This document shows positions 5,365 to 13,582 of a stretch of 13,599 nucleotides of DNA, in pieces (the first letter of the stretch is position 1; every line of letters starts with the position of its first letter). This stretch comes from Ruminococcaceae bacterium UBA5450 (GTDB lineage: Bacteria > Bacillota > Clostridia > Oscillospirales > Acutalibacteraceae). The notes under the pieces are model-generated. The model was given only the letters and a program-made list of their open reading frames with translations, did no database searches and was not told where the DNA came from. The stretch covers positions 1-13,599 of the forward strand of contig DIQY01000110.1 in NCBI GenBank assembly GCA_002424295.1, in the 5' to 3' direction. The position numbers and the translations under genes were made by a program.

Positions 5365-7710
5365 ATTTGTTTTTTCAAAATCCTTTGGAATGGATTTTTC
5401 GGTTGCTATTTGTTTAATTGAATTGGTCTGTTCTTTTGGATGGAAAAAGCGCAGGCGCAACGCGTTACTTACTACGCACACGCTGCTCAGGCTCATTGCT
5501 GCCGCTCCGAACATCGGATTCAAAGTCCAGCCGAGGAGCGGATAAAACACGCCTGCTGCGAGCGGAATTCCAACGGCATTATAAAAGAACGCCCAAAACA
5601 GGTTCATATGAATATTGCGGATTACCGCACGGGAAAGTTCAATCGCGGTAACGGCATCCATCAAATCACTTTTCATGAGAACAACATCGGCGCTTTCAAT
5701 TGCAATATCCGTTCCTGCACCGATTGCAATTCCAACATCGGCACGAGCAAGCGCCGGTGCATCGTTGATTCCATCGCCTACCATGGCGACCTTTCTGCCT
5801 TCTTCCTGCAGTTTACGGATTTCGCGTTCTTTGTCCTGCGGCAAAACCTCCGCCACTGCCTGATCAATCCCAAGGCTCTTTCGTACAGCTTCTGCTGTTT
5901 TGCGATGATCCCCAGTCAGCATTACAACTGTAAGTCCCATCTTTTGCATTGTGCGAATCGCCTCACGGCTATTTTCTTTGGGAAGATCGGCTGCCGCGAT
6001 CAGTCCCAACAGCTGACCATTTTGGGCAAAATAGAGCGGCGTCTTTCCTTGTTCTGCAAAAGCTTCTGCCTTTGATTTCAAATTTTTGCAAGAAACACCT
6101 TCCCCTTCTAAGAAATCCAACGTTCCTGCAAGGCAGTCAATTCCATTGAGCCGTGCGCGAAGCCCTCTGCCCGGAACTGCCTCAAACGTTTCCGGCGAAG
6201 TCAGTGGAATTTTCTGTTCTTCTGCTTTTCTTAAAATTGCCTGTGCCAGAGGATGTTCACTGCTTTGCTCCAAAGAAGCTGCTAATTTTAGGAATTCCTT
6301 TTCCGATAAATTTTGCTCCGAATCCACCAAAAGATCCGTGATTTCCGGTTTTCCTCTGGTAATTGTTCCTGTTTTATCGAGAACGACGGTATCCACCGAA
6401 TGTGCATGTTCCAGTGCCTCGGCATTTTTATAGAGAACCCCAAGCTGCGCGCCGCGTCCGGTTCCCACCATAATTGCCACCGGCGTTGCCAGTCCCAATG
6501 CACAGGGGCAAGAAATCACCAGTACCGCAATTCCGATAGAAAGTGCAAACTCCGGTGTTTGTCCGGAAAGCAGCCAAAAAGATGCCGCAATGATTGCAAT
6601 TAAAATCACGACCGGCACGAAGACAGCACTGATTTGATCCGCCAATTTTGCGATCGGCGCTTTGGAACTGCCCGCTTCCTCTACTAAATGGATAATCTGG
6701 CTGAGTGTCGTATCTTCTCCTACGCGGGTCGCACGAAAGATCAGCCGTCCAGAGCCGTTCACCGAAGCGGCAATCAAAGAATCCCCCGGATGCTTTTCTA
6801 CCGGAATACTTTCTCCGGTCAGAGCACTCTGATCCACAGCCGAAGTTCCCTCTGTAACTTCACCATCTACCGGAATTCTTGCTCCGGGCTTAACAATCAG
6901 CAGGTCCCCTTCTTTCACCTGTTCCAGCGGAATCGATTTTTCTTTTCCATCTTCAAAAAGAGTTGCTGTCTGCGGACGCAAGTCCATTAGCTTTTCTACG
7001 GCTTCCCCCGTTTTTCCGCGGGAGCGGGTCTCTAAATATTTTCCAACCGTAATTAAAGTCAAAATAGTTCCCGCCGATTCAAAATAGAGGTCCATATGAT
7101 ACCGCATCACAAGAGCGCTGTCGGAAGTTCCCAGACCATATCCCATTCGGCAGATTGCAAAGATACCATACACCACAGCCGCTGTGCTGCCTACTGCAAT
7201 CAGCGTATCCATATTCGGCGCGCGGTGCCATAGGGAACGAAATCCCCGCTGATAATAAACCCTATTTAAATACATGATCGGCAATGTAAGCAGGAGCTGC
7301 GCCATGCCATAGCTAACCGAATTTTCATATCCGTTTAAAAATCCCGGCAACGGAAGTCCCGCCATATGCCCCATAGAAAGATAAAACAGCGGAATAAAAA
7401 ACACAAAAGACCACAAAAGCCGATGCTTCATTTCCTTTAATTCAGAAGCGGAACGTTTTTTGATTGATTCCTGTGGTTTTGCTTTTTTCTCTCCGTCTTT
7501 TACAATCGGAGAAGCCCCATATCCACCCTTTTCCACTGCTTTACAAATCGTTTCGTCATTGAGTCCCTGCTCTTTATAAGTAACCTCCATTCTGCCGGAA
7601 AGAAGATTCACATTGCATTTTTCTACTCCCGGCAGTTTGCCGACTGCCTTTTCCACATGTGCCTGACAGGCAGCACAGGTCATCCCTGTAACTTCAAATG
7701 TCTGTTTCAT
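5131..7710 (-). CDS. copA: Cu(+)-exporting P1B-type ATPase CopA with HMA domains at both ends
   Basis: Membrane pump that uses ATP to export Cu(I), 859 residues. Domains in order: N-terminal heavy-metal-associated domain with MTCAAC (10-15); membrane helices from about residue 98; actuator TGES (298-301); metal-site CPC (401-403); phosphorylation DKTGT (445-449); nucleotide-domain SEHP (484-487); GDGIND (645-650); final helices with MSLSS (739-743); then a charged linker and a second HMA domain with MMCAHC (798-803). CPC plus MxxSS marks the Cu(I) subgroup. The ATG at 7710 has GGAGG 5 nt upstream; a TTG four codons earlier overlaps that site and is unlikely. The C-terminal HMA domain is unusual and resembles CopZ. 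A candidate CsoR operator overlaps its start of transcription, and csoR follows with a one-base overlap. Confidence 0.96.
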   Translation of the reverse strand: MKQTFEVTGMTCAACQAHVEKAVGKLPGVEKCNVNLLSGRMEVTYKEQGLNDETICKAVEKGGYGASPIVKDGEKKAKPQESIKKRSASELKEMKHRLLWSFVFFIPLFYLSMGHMAGLPLPGFLNGYENSVSYGMAQLLLTLPIMYLNRVYYQRGFRSLWHRAPNMDTLIAVGSTAAVVYGIFAICRMGYGLGTSDSALVMRYHMDLYFESAGTILTLITVGKYLETRSRGKTGEAVEKLMDLRPQTATLFEDGKEKSIPLEQVKEGDLLIVKPGARIPVDGEVTEGTSAVDQSALTGESIPVEKHPGDSLIAASVNGSGRLIFRATRVGEDTTLSQIIHLVEEAGSSKAPIAKLADQISAVFVPVVILIAIIAASFWLLSGQTPEFALSIGIAVLVISCPCALGLATPVAIMVGTGRGAQLGVLYKNAEALEHAHSVDTVVLDKTGTITRGKPEITDLLVDSEQNLSEKEFLKLAASLEQSSEHPLAQAILRKAEEQKIPLTSPETFEAVPGRGLRARLNGIDCLAGTLDFLEGEGVSCKNLKSKAEAFAEQGKTPLYFAQNGQLLGLIAAADLPKENSREAIRTMQKMGLTVVMLTGDHRKTAEAVRKSLGIDQAVAEVLPQDKEREIRKLQEEGRKVAMVGDGINDAPALARADVGIAIGAGTDIAIESADVVLMKSDLMDAVTAIELSRAVIRNIHMNLFWAFFYNAVGIPLAAGVFYPLLGWTLNPMFGAAAMSLSSVCVVSNALRLRFFHPKEQTNSIKQIATEKSIPKDFEKTNKGEQVEMKKVIAVEGMMCAHCQTHVKEALEKVPGVEKAEVSLENKNAVLTLKEEVADTALQEAVKEAGYEPGKVEAD

Positions 7711-7737
7711 CGGTTCCTCCAAATTCTATTTAACAAG

Positions 7738-7762
7738 TATCGCCCCTCCCCTGGGGGGTATA
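7738..7762 (-). promoter_or_regulatory. Candidate CsoR operator upstream of copA
   Basis: Minus-strand TATACCCCCC followed by AGGGGAGGGG and CGATA is a G/C-rich pseudo-palindrome in otherwise AT-rich DNA. It resembles the TACCCC...GGGGTA type sites bound by CsoR. It begins 4-5 nt after the -10 element, covering the expected start of transcription, where a repressor would block initiation. Confidence 0.7.
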
Positions 7763-7765
7763 TTT

Positions 7766-7793
7766 ATTATATAGCAAATTCTTTTAAAAGCAA
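7766..7793 (-). promoter_or_regulatory. Promoter of the copA-csoR operon
   Basis: Minus-strand TTGCTT (7793-7788), a 16-nt spacer and a perfect TATAAT (7771-7766), about 55 nt upstream of the copA ATG. The G/C-rich operator follows directly. Confidence 0.75.
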
Positions 7794-7831
7794 CCTCTTT
7801 TTATTAAACAATAAAAAATTTTAGCTTTCAT

Positions 7832-7870
7832 ACAAAAAGGCCTGCCGAAGATTTTTATTCAGCAGGTCTT
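7832..7870 (-). terminator. Terminator of glgB
   Basis: Hairpin AAGACCTGCTGAA / TTCGGCAGGCCTT (one G-U pair, one A-C mismatch) with a loop of about 8 nt, followed on the minus strand by a run of five Ts (7836-7832). It lies just after the glgB stop and separates it from the copA promoter. Confidence 0.85.
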
Positions 7871-7877
7871 CTTTTAT

Positions 7878-9725
7878 TTATAATTCCCGACATTTAAAAA
7901 TACATCCGCAAAAAGGCGGAAGATCAACCAACAGGCATTGCTGCATACCGCGTCGGCAAGAAGATTTCATGGGATTTTTATGACCATTTCCATTATAGCG
8001 GAATTCGTCTGTCGTAAAAATTTCTTCGTAATCTCCCGGTTCTTCAACCGGAAGCGCATAATCTACTACCGGACGATCTGAAAAATTCAAAGCAACATAG
8101 AGCTTTTCATTAGATTTTCCATCTACACTTTTGCGCGAATAAGAAAAAATACAGCGACAAGCATTCGTTAGATCCGCCCAATGAAATCCGTCCGGATTAA
8201 AATCACTTGATGAGAGGGATGGATGGCTGGTGTAAAATTTCTGAAGATCCCGAAAAAAATGATGAAAAGCATCATGTTTTGGATAGGTGAGCAGATTCCA
8301 GCCAAGTTCTGCATTCTCATCCCATTCTTTAAACTCAGCCAGTTCACAGCCCATAAAGGTCAGCTTTTTCCCAGGATGGGTAAAAAAATAGAGATAGAGC
8401 AACCGAAGCTGCGGAAATTTATCCTCATAGCTTCCATAGATCTTATCAATGATCGTTTTCTTCCCGTGGACCACTTCATCATGAGAAAACGGCAGCAAAA
8501 AAACATCCTGATAAAAATAGCTGATCGAAAAAGTAATCCGCTCTGCAAAATTTTTGCGTTCTGCCGGTGTTTTCATCATGTAATCGAAAGTATCGTTCAT
8601 AAAACCCAGATCCCATTTATAATCAAATCCGAGTCCTCCATAAACAACGGGAGCCGCCACTTTCGGAAAATTTGAAGAATCCTCTGCAATCAAAAGGCAG
8701 TCCGGATGACGCTGCTGCATTTCGTAATTCGTATTCTTTAAAAACCAAACGCCAGCTTCATTAACACCATGGTCTTCCTGCCCGTTCTGATAAAGCATTC
8801 TGGAAACCGCGTCATATCGAATCCCGTCAAAGTGGAAAACAGTCAGCCAGAAATCGACTGCTGATTTTAAAAAGCTAAGCACATGCGGCTTTGTAAAATC
8901 AAAGAAAATGGTCCCCCACTCGCTGCAGCGCAAATCTTTATTTTGGCTTTCGTAAAGATAAGTTCCGTCATACTGGTGAAGCGCATAAAAATCGCTGACA
9001 AAATGCGCAGGCACAAAATCCATCAAAACACCAAGGCCTGCCTGATGGCACTGATCAACAAGTTTCATCAGCTGCTGGGGAGTTCCATAACGGGATGTTG
9101 CGCTGTAATATCCGGTCACCTGATATCCCCAGCTTGCATCCAGCGGATATTCGGTCAACGGCAAAAATTCCAAATGCGTATATCCCTGTTCTTTTGCGTA
9201 GGGAATTAGAATTTCTGCTAATTCGTCATAAGCATAAAACCGCTCGTCCCCTTTTTTCCCAGCCTTGATTTTCCAAGACCCAGCATGGACTTCATAAATA
9301 GAAAGCGGTGCATTATAATATTTTTCCGTCTGTTTCCGCTTTTCCAGCCATTCTTCGTCCTGCCATTTATAGTTTTTTAAATCACAGACAATCGAAGCTG
9401 TATTTGGACGCACTTCACTTTGAAAAGCAAATGGATCAATTCGGTCATATGCTTTGCCGTCCTGTGTTTCGATTTGATATTTATACATCTGCTTTTCTTT
9501 GGCACAATGAAAAAAGAGGCTCCAAAATCCATAAGAATCCCGCTCCATAGAGATCGGATTCCAATCGGTACACTCTGCCAAAAGGGAAACATTCTTTGCC
9601 CCTGGCGCAAATACTGTAAAGCGAACTCCCTCTTGGCCCTTTTCGTTAACAAGATGCGCACCTAAAGTTTGATAGGCGTCGCAGCTTTCTCCTCGCAGAT
9701 ATCGTTTCAAAGATTCGTTTTCCAA
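7878..9725 (-). CDS. glgB: 1,4-alpha-glucan (glycogen) branching enzyme, GH13
   Basis: Cuts alpha-1,4-glucan chains and re-attaches them as alpha-1,6 branches during glycogen synthesis in the cytoplasm. The protein has 615 residues. An N-terminal CBM48-like domain (about 20-120, with VRFTVFAPGA) precedes the (beta/alpha)8 catalytic domain. The four GH13 regions are visible: DFVPAH (236-241), GIRYD with nucleophile D305, IAED with acid/base E348, and SHDEVVH with H415/D416. An all-beta C-terminal domain follows. The start is a TTG at 9725 with GGGGG 9 nt upstream; no other start fits the N-terminal homology. No other glycogen gene (glgA, glgC, glgP) is in the window. It lies 77 nt downstream of a HAD phosphatase gene on the same strand but appears to have its own promoter. 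The C-terminal end is cysteine-rich (six Cys in the last 35 residues). Confidence 0.95.
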   Translation of the reverse strand: MENESLKRYLRGESCDAYQTLGAHLVNEKGQEGVRFTVFAPGAKNVSLLAECTDWNPISMERDSYGFWSLFFHCAKEKQMYKYQIETQDGKAYDRIDPFAFQSEVRPNTASIVCDLKNYKWQDEEWLEKRKQTEKYYNAPLSIYEVHAGSWKIKAGKKGDERFYAYDELAEILIPYAKEQGYTHLEFLPLTEYPLDASWGYQVTGYYSATSRYGTPQQLMKLVDQCHQAGLGVLMDFVPAHFVSDFYALHQYDGTYLYESQNKDLRCSEWGTIFFDFTKPHVLSFLKSAVDFWLTVFHFDGIRYDAVSRMLYQNGQEDHGVNEAGVWFLKNTNYEMQQRHPDCLLIAEDSSNFPKVAAPVVYGGLGFDYKWDLGFMNDTFDYMMKTPAERKNFAERITFSISYFYQDVFLLPFSHDEVVHGKKTIIDKIYGSYEDKFPQLRLLYLYFFTHPGKKLTFMGCELAEFKEWDENAELGWNLLTYPKHDAFHHFFRDLQKFYTSHPSLSSSDFNPDGFHWADLTNACRCIFSYSRKSVDGKSNEKLYVALNFSDRPVVDYALPVEEPGDYEEIFTTDEFRYNGNGHKNPMKSSCRRGMQQCLLVDLPPFCGCIFKCREL

Positions 9726-9751
9726 TTTCCGACGCCCCCTTCTTTTTCTTT

Positions 9752-9779
9752 ATCATAACATGCCCGAAAAAAAAGTAAA
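9752..9779 (-). promoter_or_regulatory. Probable glgB promoter
   Basis: Minus-strand TTTACT (9779-9774), a 16-nt spacer and TATGAT (9757-9752), 26 nt before the TTG start. No terminator hairpin was seen between the upstream HAD gene and glgB, so read-through transcription is also possible. Confidence 0.55.
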
Positions 9780-9802
9780 GCAAATATTCCCACTCGAGAA
9801 TT

Positions 9803-10609
9803 TTAGGACAGGCAATACTTTTCCACCGCTTTTGCAACACCGTCCTCATCATTGGAAAGCGTAACATCGTCCGCTGCTTCCAATACCGGTTTCTGGGCAT
9901 TTTTCATTGCAACACCTAATCCCGCATACTTAATCATAGAAACGTCATTAAAACCATCCCCGCAGGCCATTAATTTCTCACGCTTCCACCCAAGATGATT
10001 TAAAAGTGCCTCAAGAGCTTTTGCTTTATTGCCTCCCAACGGCATAAATTCCATATAATATGGATCGCTCCGATAAACGCTGCACTGTAAAAATTCCTTT
10101 TGCGCTTTTGAAATTAATTTTTGAATAACCGGTGGATCTGCCGCCATCAAAAATTTATAGATTGGAAACTGAATTGCAGTCGAAAGCTCTCGGCACTCTT
10201 TAATCTTCATATGATTGACAGAAGCATCAAACCGTGCATAACGACTTTCTGCCCGTTGTGTGATAAGCTGATTTTCGTGATAAACGACCATTGTCACATT
10301 ATTTTCCACGCCAAAGGCACAAAGTTTCGGAATTAAGTTTTGCGGCAGAAATTCCTCATAAAGATTGTTCCCCGTAGCACAATCATAAATTCGCCCTCCG
10401 TTGCAGGCAGCAACATATCCACCAAACTGCGGCAGTTTTAAGAGGTCTGCAATGGGCTTGACCCCCGGCACCGGTCTTCCGGAAGTAAGCGCGATTCTGA
10501 CCCCTGCCTCTTGTGCACGAAGAAGGACCGTTTTCGTATAATCCGTCACCTTTTTTTCGGTAGTCATAAGTGTCCCATCTAAATCCAGCGCCAACAATCG
10601 ATACCGCAT
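9803..10609 (-). CDS. Cof-type HAD-IIB phosphatase
   Basis: Haloacid dehalogenase superfamily hydrolase of 268 residues with a large C2-type cap between the core motifs. Motif I is ALDLDGTL (nucleophile D9, acid/base D11), motif II T42-S-G-R45, motif III K195, and motif IV GDGFND (217-222). Such Cof/YidA-like enzymes dephosphorylate sugar phosphates, flavin mononucleotide or pyridoxal phosphate with broad specificity; the substrate here is not predictable. The ATG at 10609 has an AAGGAG site just upstream. It precedes glgB, so a sugar-phosphate role is conceivable, but this is only context. It is transcribed divergently from a second, unrelated HAD gene. Confidence 0.92.
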   Translation of the reverse strand: MRYRLLALDLDGTLMTTEKKVTDYTKTVLLRAQEAGVRIALTSGRPVPGVKPIADLLKLPQFGGYVAACNGGRIYDCATGNNLYEEFLPQNLIPKLCAFGVENNVTMVVYHENQLITQRAESRYARFDASVNHMKIKECRELSTAIQFPIYKFLMAADPPVIQKLISKAQKEFLQCSVYRSDPYYMEFMPLGGNKAKALEALLNHLGWKREKLMACGDGFNDVSMIKYAGLGVAMKNAQKPVLEAADDVTLSNDEDGVAKAVEKYCLS

Positions 10610-10636
10610 AATTTTCTCCTTTTCATTTCTTCTTTC

Positions 10637-10665
10637 ATCTTACAGAATTTATTCCTTCTGTGCAA
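10637..10665 (-). promoter_or_regulatory. Promoter of the Cof-type HAD gene
   Basis: Minus-strand TTGCAC (10665-10660), a 17-nt spacer and TAAGAT (10642-10637). The spacer carries a 5-bp inverted repeat CAGAA-N8-TTCTG (10643-10660), which could be an operator or chance. Confidence 0.6.
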
Positions 10666-10737
10666 TGGAATCATTTCACGAAGGATTCTTTTCTCTGGAT
10701 TGATTTTTGTGCAAAACTGAAATCCTTTTTTAAAAGT

Positions 10738-10766
10738 TTGCAGGAAATTTTCTTCTATGTTATAAT
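10738..10766 (+). promoter_or_regulatory. Promoter of the PGP-like HAD gene
   Basis: Plus-strand TTGCAG (10738-10743), a 17-nt spacer and a perfect TATAAT (10761-10766), 40 nt before the start codon. No regulator site is obvious. Confidence 0.7.
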
Positions 10767-10806
10767 TGCAAAGATTCTTATTTTTATAAAAAGGAGACAA
10801 CCAGAA

Positions 10807-11487
10807 ATGCCGCAAAAGCCTCTTTATCATGCCGTAATTCTGGATTTTGACGGCACTGTCTGCGCAACCGGCGAAGGAATTATTTATTCTGTAAAACAGG
10901 TACTCCACACGATGGGATATCCAATCCCTTCCCCTGCTGTTCTACAAAAATTTATTGGGCCGCCCCCAGTATACAGCTATATGACATTCTGCGGTATGCC
11001 AAAGGCAGAAGCAGAAAAGGCACTCCTTCTTTTTCGGAAAATTTACAATGAAGAAGGCTGGCATCGGACAAAAGCTTATCCTAACATGGATGATCTTCTA
11101 AAAGATCTCGATAGTTGTGGCGTTAAGATCTGCACTGCCAGCAGCAAGCCGATTCGTCAAATTGAACGGCTTCTGCAAAAGTTTCATTTGAGACAATATT
11201 TCTGCGGAATCGAAGGAGTAGACGAAACAAACGAAACGAAACGCGGCGCCGACAAGCCCTCTTTGATCCGTGATGCAATGGCTTGTTGTGAAGTTACAGA
11301 TCCTCAAGAAGCTGTAATGATCGGCGATACGCACTTTGATGTAGAAGGTGCAAAAGAAGTAGGAATTTCCTTTATTGGTGCTGCTTATGGGTATGGCGGA
11401 ACAAAAGAGCTCTTAAAAGCTGGCGCCTCTGTTCTTGCAGATTCTGTAAAAGCACTTTATCCGCTTCTGTTTTCAGAAAACATTTAA
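10807..11487 (+). CDS. PGP/PpaX-like HAD-IA phosphatase
   Basis: Haloacid dehalogenase hydrolase of 226 residues with a helical C1 cap between motif I and II, as in phosphoglycolate phosphatase (Gph) and pyrophosphatase PpaX. Motif I is ILDFDGTV (D13, D15), motif II ICTASSKP (S112), motif III K150 in ADKPSL, and motif IV MIGDTHFDVEGA (D174, D178). The frame is open further upstream, but the ATG at 10807 is preceded by AAGGAG (10791-10796) and by a promoter whose start lies inside the longer frame, so the shorter form is right. Its exact substrate is unknown. It is monocistronic, ending at a strong terminator shared with the convergent deacetylase gene. Confidence 0.92.
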   Translation: MPQKPLYHAVILDFDGTVCATGEGIIYSVKQVLHTMGYPIPSPAVLQKFIGPPPVYSYMTFCGMPKAEAEKALLLFRKIYNEEGWHRTKAYPNMDDLLKDLDSCGVKICTASSKPIRQIERLLQKFHLRQYFCGIEGVDETNETKRGADKPSLIRDAMACCEVTDPQEAVMIGDTHFDVEGAKEVGISFIGAAYGYGGTKELLKAGASVLADSVKALYPLLFSENI

Positions 11488-11535
11488 AATTATAACTTTT
11501 TTACTCTCTTGCAGATTTCTAAAATAAATTTCCAT

Positions 11536-11567
11536 AAAAAAGGTCCAGCAAAAGCTGGACCTTTTTT
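11536..11567. terminator. Bidirectional terminator between the HAD and deacetylase genes
   Basis: Perfect hairpin GGTCCAGC-AAAA-GCTGGACC (11542-11561) flanked by six As and six Ts, so it gives a U-tail on either strand. It lies between convergent genes. Confidence 0.93.
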
Positions 11568-11589
11568 ATTATTACTTTTTCATCAGAAC

Positions 11590-12696
11590 TTATCCAAACT
11601 TCTTTTTGCTCTCATCAGAGACGGTAAAATAAGGGCTGTCATCCAAAGCCTTCACCAAAATCGGCAATGTCTCATGCATACAGTATCCATGCGTAGGATC
11701 AAGAGTTCCATCCAATGCCTTAAAAGTATATCCTTCACTCTGCGCCTCTGGAATAATTCGTTTCAAAGCCTCTATGGTTGCCTCTTTCCCATTGATATTA
11801 TGCATTAAAATAATATTGCAATCCTTATGAATGGCCTTCATTGTATTGGTATAAAGCGTATCGGCATTTTTGGCTATATCAGCATTCGCATCACCGGAAC
11901 TGCCATCCCAATCATAATAGATAAACCCACGGCGAATCATTTCCTTAATGATCTTCTCCCGCGTCTCGTTCACTTTGCCGCCGCCATTGCTGCCACCTGG
12001 GAACCGAAAGAATCGGGGAGCTACACCGGTAACAGATTTAATTTTTTCATACATCTGATTAAAATCATCAAGGTATGCTTCTACTGAAGAATAAATATTG
12101 GCATAGATATGACTGTACGAATGGATTCCGACCGCATGCCCTTTTTCAACACAGGTCTTCATCAGATCCTGATAGCCATTTGTAAGCGGTTGAGCAGTAT
12201 CAAAAAAAGTAACCTTTGCTTGGTATTGATCCAATACGTCTAGCAGCGGCTGCGTCAGCACACTGGGACCATCATCAAAAGTCAGATAAACCGTCTTAGA
12301 TTCCGGAGCTTTCAATTTTCCACCATTCAGCGGCATTTGGGCATAAAGATCCGGATATAAAGCCTCATATCCAGTGAGATTATCTCCTGCAGCAATTTTG
12401 CCGTCTTTTCCCTCAACAGCAGCTGCCGTCTGTACAGCATCATCGGAAGATGTCGGTTCTTCTGATGATCCTGCCGTTTCAGAAGAAATGCTCTCTGGTT
12501 GAGAAACAGGAATGCTCCCGCTATCAACATTCGCTGCAGCATCACCGCCATTGGGCTGTACTAGTTTATTGATAACTAAAACGATTCCAACAATTGCAAC
12601 TACAATTACCACACAAACAACAATCATAACCGTCCTACGAATTAACAATTTTTTTCGTCTGCGGTCATGGTAATCGCGCTGCACTTTGTTTGCCAT
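11590..12696 (-). CDS. Membrane-anchored polysaccharide deacetylase (CE4, NodB homology domain)
   Basis: Metal-dependent esterase, 368 residues, likely removing acetyl groups from peptidoglycan or another surface polysaccharide outside the cell. A basic N-terminus and one long hydrophobic helix (about 20-45) act as a signal anchor. A Ser/Glu/Ala-rich low-complexity linker (about 50-100) follows, then the NodB domain (about 133-320). CE4 motifs are TFDDGPS (139-145; D141 base, D142 metal), HSYSH (192-196; metal histidines), RFPGGS (231-236), DWDGSSGD (262-269) and LMHN with H299. The full catalytic set is present. The ATG at 12696 has AGGAGGA a few bases upstream. Target glycan is unknown; peptidoglycan GlcNAc or MurNAc is the usual guess in Firmicutes. 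It has its own promoter and ends at a shared terminator. Confidence 0.93.
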   Translation of the reverse strand: MANKVQRDYHDRRRKKLLIRRTVMIVVCVVIVVAIVGIVLVINKLVQPNGGDAAANVDSGSIPVSQPESISSETAGSSEEPTSSDDAVQTAAAVEGKDGKIAAGDNLTGYEALYPDLYAQMPLNGGKLKAPESKTVYLTFDDGPSVLTQPLLDVLDQYQAKVTFFDTAQPLTNGYQDLMKTCVEKGHAVGIHSYSHIYANIYSSVEAYLDDFNQMYEKIKSVTGVAPRFFRFPGGSNGGGKVNETREKIIKEMIRRGFIYYDWDGSSGDANADIAKNADTLYTNTMKAIHKDCNIILMHNINGKEATIEALKRIIPEAQSEGYTFKALDGTLDPTHGYCMHETLPILVKALDDSPYFTVSDESKKKFG

Positions 12697-12753
12697 TGAA
12701 AGTCCTCCTAAAAATTTGCTAAAAGTCCTTCTGTAAAATAATTCCTTTTTTTA

Positions 12754-12782
12754 ATTATAACCGCCTTTTTGACATATTTCTA
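12754..12782 (-). promoter_or_regulatory. Probable promoter of the deacetylase gene
   Basis: Minus-strand perfect TATAAT (12759-12754) with a weak TAGAAA -35 (12782-12777) 17 nt upstream, about 58 nt before the ATG. Confidence 0.55.
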
Positions 12783-12801
12783 CAATCGTATCAAAATTGT
12801 A
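12781..12801. repeat. Inverted repeat TACAAT-N9-ATTGTA next to the deacetylase promoter
   Basis: Perfect 6-bp arms (12781-12786 and 12796-12801) spaced by 9 nt. The left arm touches the -35 element of the deacetylase promoter and the right arm lies 8 nt beyond the end of the NYN gene. Symmetry and place suit a dimeric regulator site, but AT-rich 6-bp arms can occur by chance. Confidence 0.4.
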
Positions 12802-12808
12802 TCTATTT

Positions 12809-13582
12809 TCACACATGAATTCGCGGGCGATACCTATGAATTTCTTTTTCTGCCACATAACCCACTTTTCCGCGTCCATTTTCAGCCGGTTCAAAAATGA
12901 TATCAAAAAGGTTTAAAGACCTGACAAACTGCGTCAGTTTTTTAAAGCCATAATTGCGGGAATCAAAGTCCGGATAACGGCGGGCAAGCATATTGCCGAT
13001 ATCACTGATTGGCAAACGCCCATCCTCATCTGAAGCATCCCTCACCATGGAAAGGATTGCCGCCGCAATCACTTCTTTAGAAGTTACCTCAGCTACTGGC
13101 TGTATCTTTGGTGTATTTGCAGAGTCATCTTCATCATCTGTTGCTTCCTGTGCCAAAACCTCCAAATAGCGAAAGCGATTACAGGCCGCAATAAAAGGCG
13201 CCGGTGTTTTCTTTTCTCCCATCCCGATTACTTCCATCCCGCCTTCCCGCAAGCGGGAGGCAAGGCGAGTAAAATCGCTGTCACTGCTGACAAGACAAAA
13301 TCCCTCTATATTGCCGGAATACAAAATATCCATGGCATCAATGATCATCGCTGAATCCGTAGCATTCTTTCCTGTTGTATAACCATATTGCTGAATCGGC
13401 GTAATGGAATAGCTGAGAAGAACATTCTTCCAGGAACCGAGCGAAGGTTTCGTCCAGTCCCCGTAAATTCTTTTATAAGTGGCGATTCCGCTGTTGGTTA
13501 CTTCATCCAGAATATAACGAATATATTTTTCCGATACATTATCAGCATCAATTAATACTGCAAATCGATTTTCCTGGTTCAT
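12809..13582 (-). CDS. NYN-domain (PIN-like) putative ribonuclease with C-terminal LOTUS/OST-HTH-like domain
   Basis: Cytoplasmic protein of 257 residues. The N-terminal NYN domain (about 5-145, formerly DUF88/LabA-like) has the acidic residues expected for metal-dependent nuclease activity: VLIDADNV (D12, D14), TDSAMIIDAMD (D76, D82) and LVSSDSDF (D101, D103). An acidic linker (about 146-165) leads to a region with SKEVIAAAILSMV, LPISDIGNMLARRYPDFD and YGFKKLTQFVRSL (about 168-245), which matches the OST-HTH/LOTUS fold thought to bind RNA, including G-rich or structured RNA. This architecture is common in bacteria and its function is largely unproven. The ATG at 13582 has AAAGGAAA about 5 nt upstream; the promoter lies beyond the right edge. 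Confidence 0.9.
   Translation of the reverse strand: MNQENRFAVLIDADNVSEKYIRYILDEVTNSGIATYKRIYGDWTKPSLGSWKNVLLSYSITPIQQYGYTTGKNATDSAMIIDAMDILYSGNIEGFCLVSSDSDFTRLASRLREGGMEVIGMGEKKTPAPFIAACNRFRYLEVLAQEATDDEDDSANTPKIQPVAEVTSKEVIAAAILSMVRDASDEDGRLPISDIGNMLARRYPDFDSRNYGFKKLTQFVRSLNLFDIIFEPAENGRGKVGYVAEKEIHRYRPRIHV

Noticed and set aside
5440..6075. A 211-codon plus-strand open frame inside copA
   Set aside because: Antisense shadow of the P-type ATPase core domains; cysteine/histidine-rich, low-quality translation with no start signal.
10660..10806. 49-codon N-terminal extension of the PGP-like HAD protein
   Set aside because: It contains the gene's own TATAAT promoter and ribosome site; the HAD domain begins right after the ATG at 10807.
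12769..12801. TTGACA on the plus strand as a promoter
   Set aside because: No good -10 at the right spacing, and it would only drive antisense RNA to the NYN gene.
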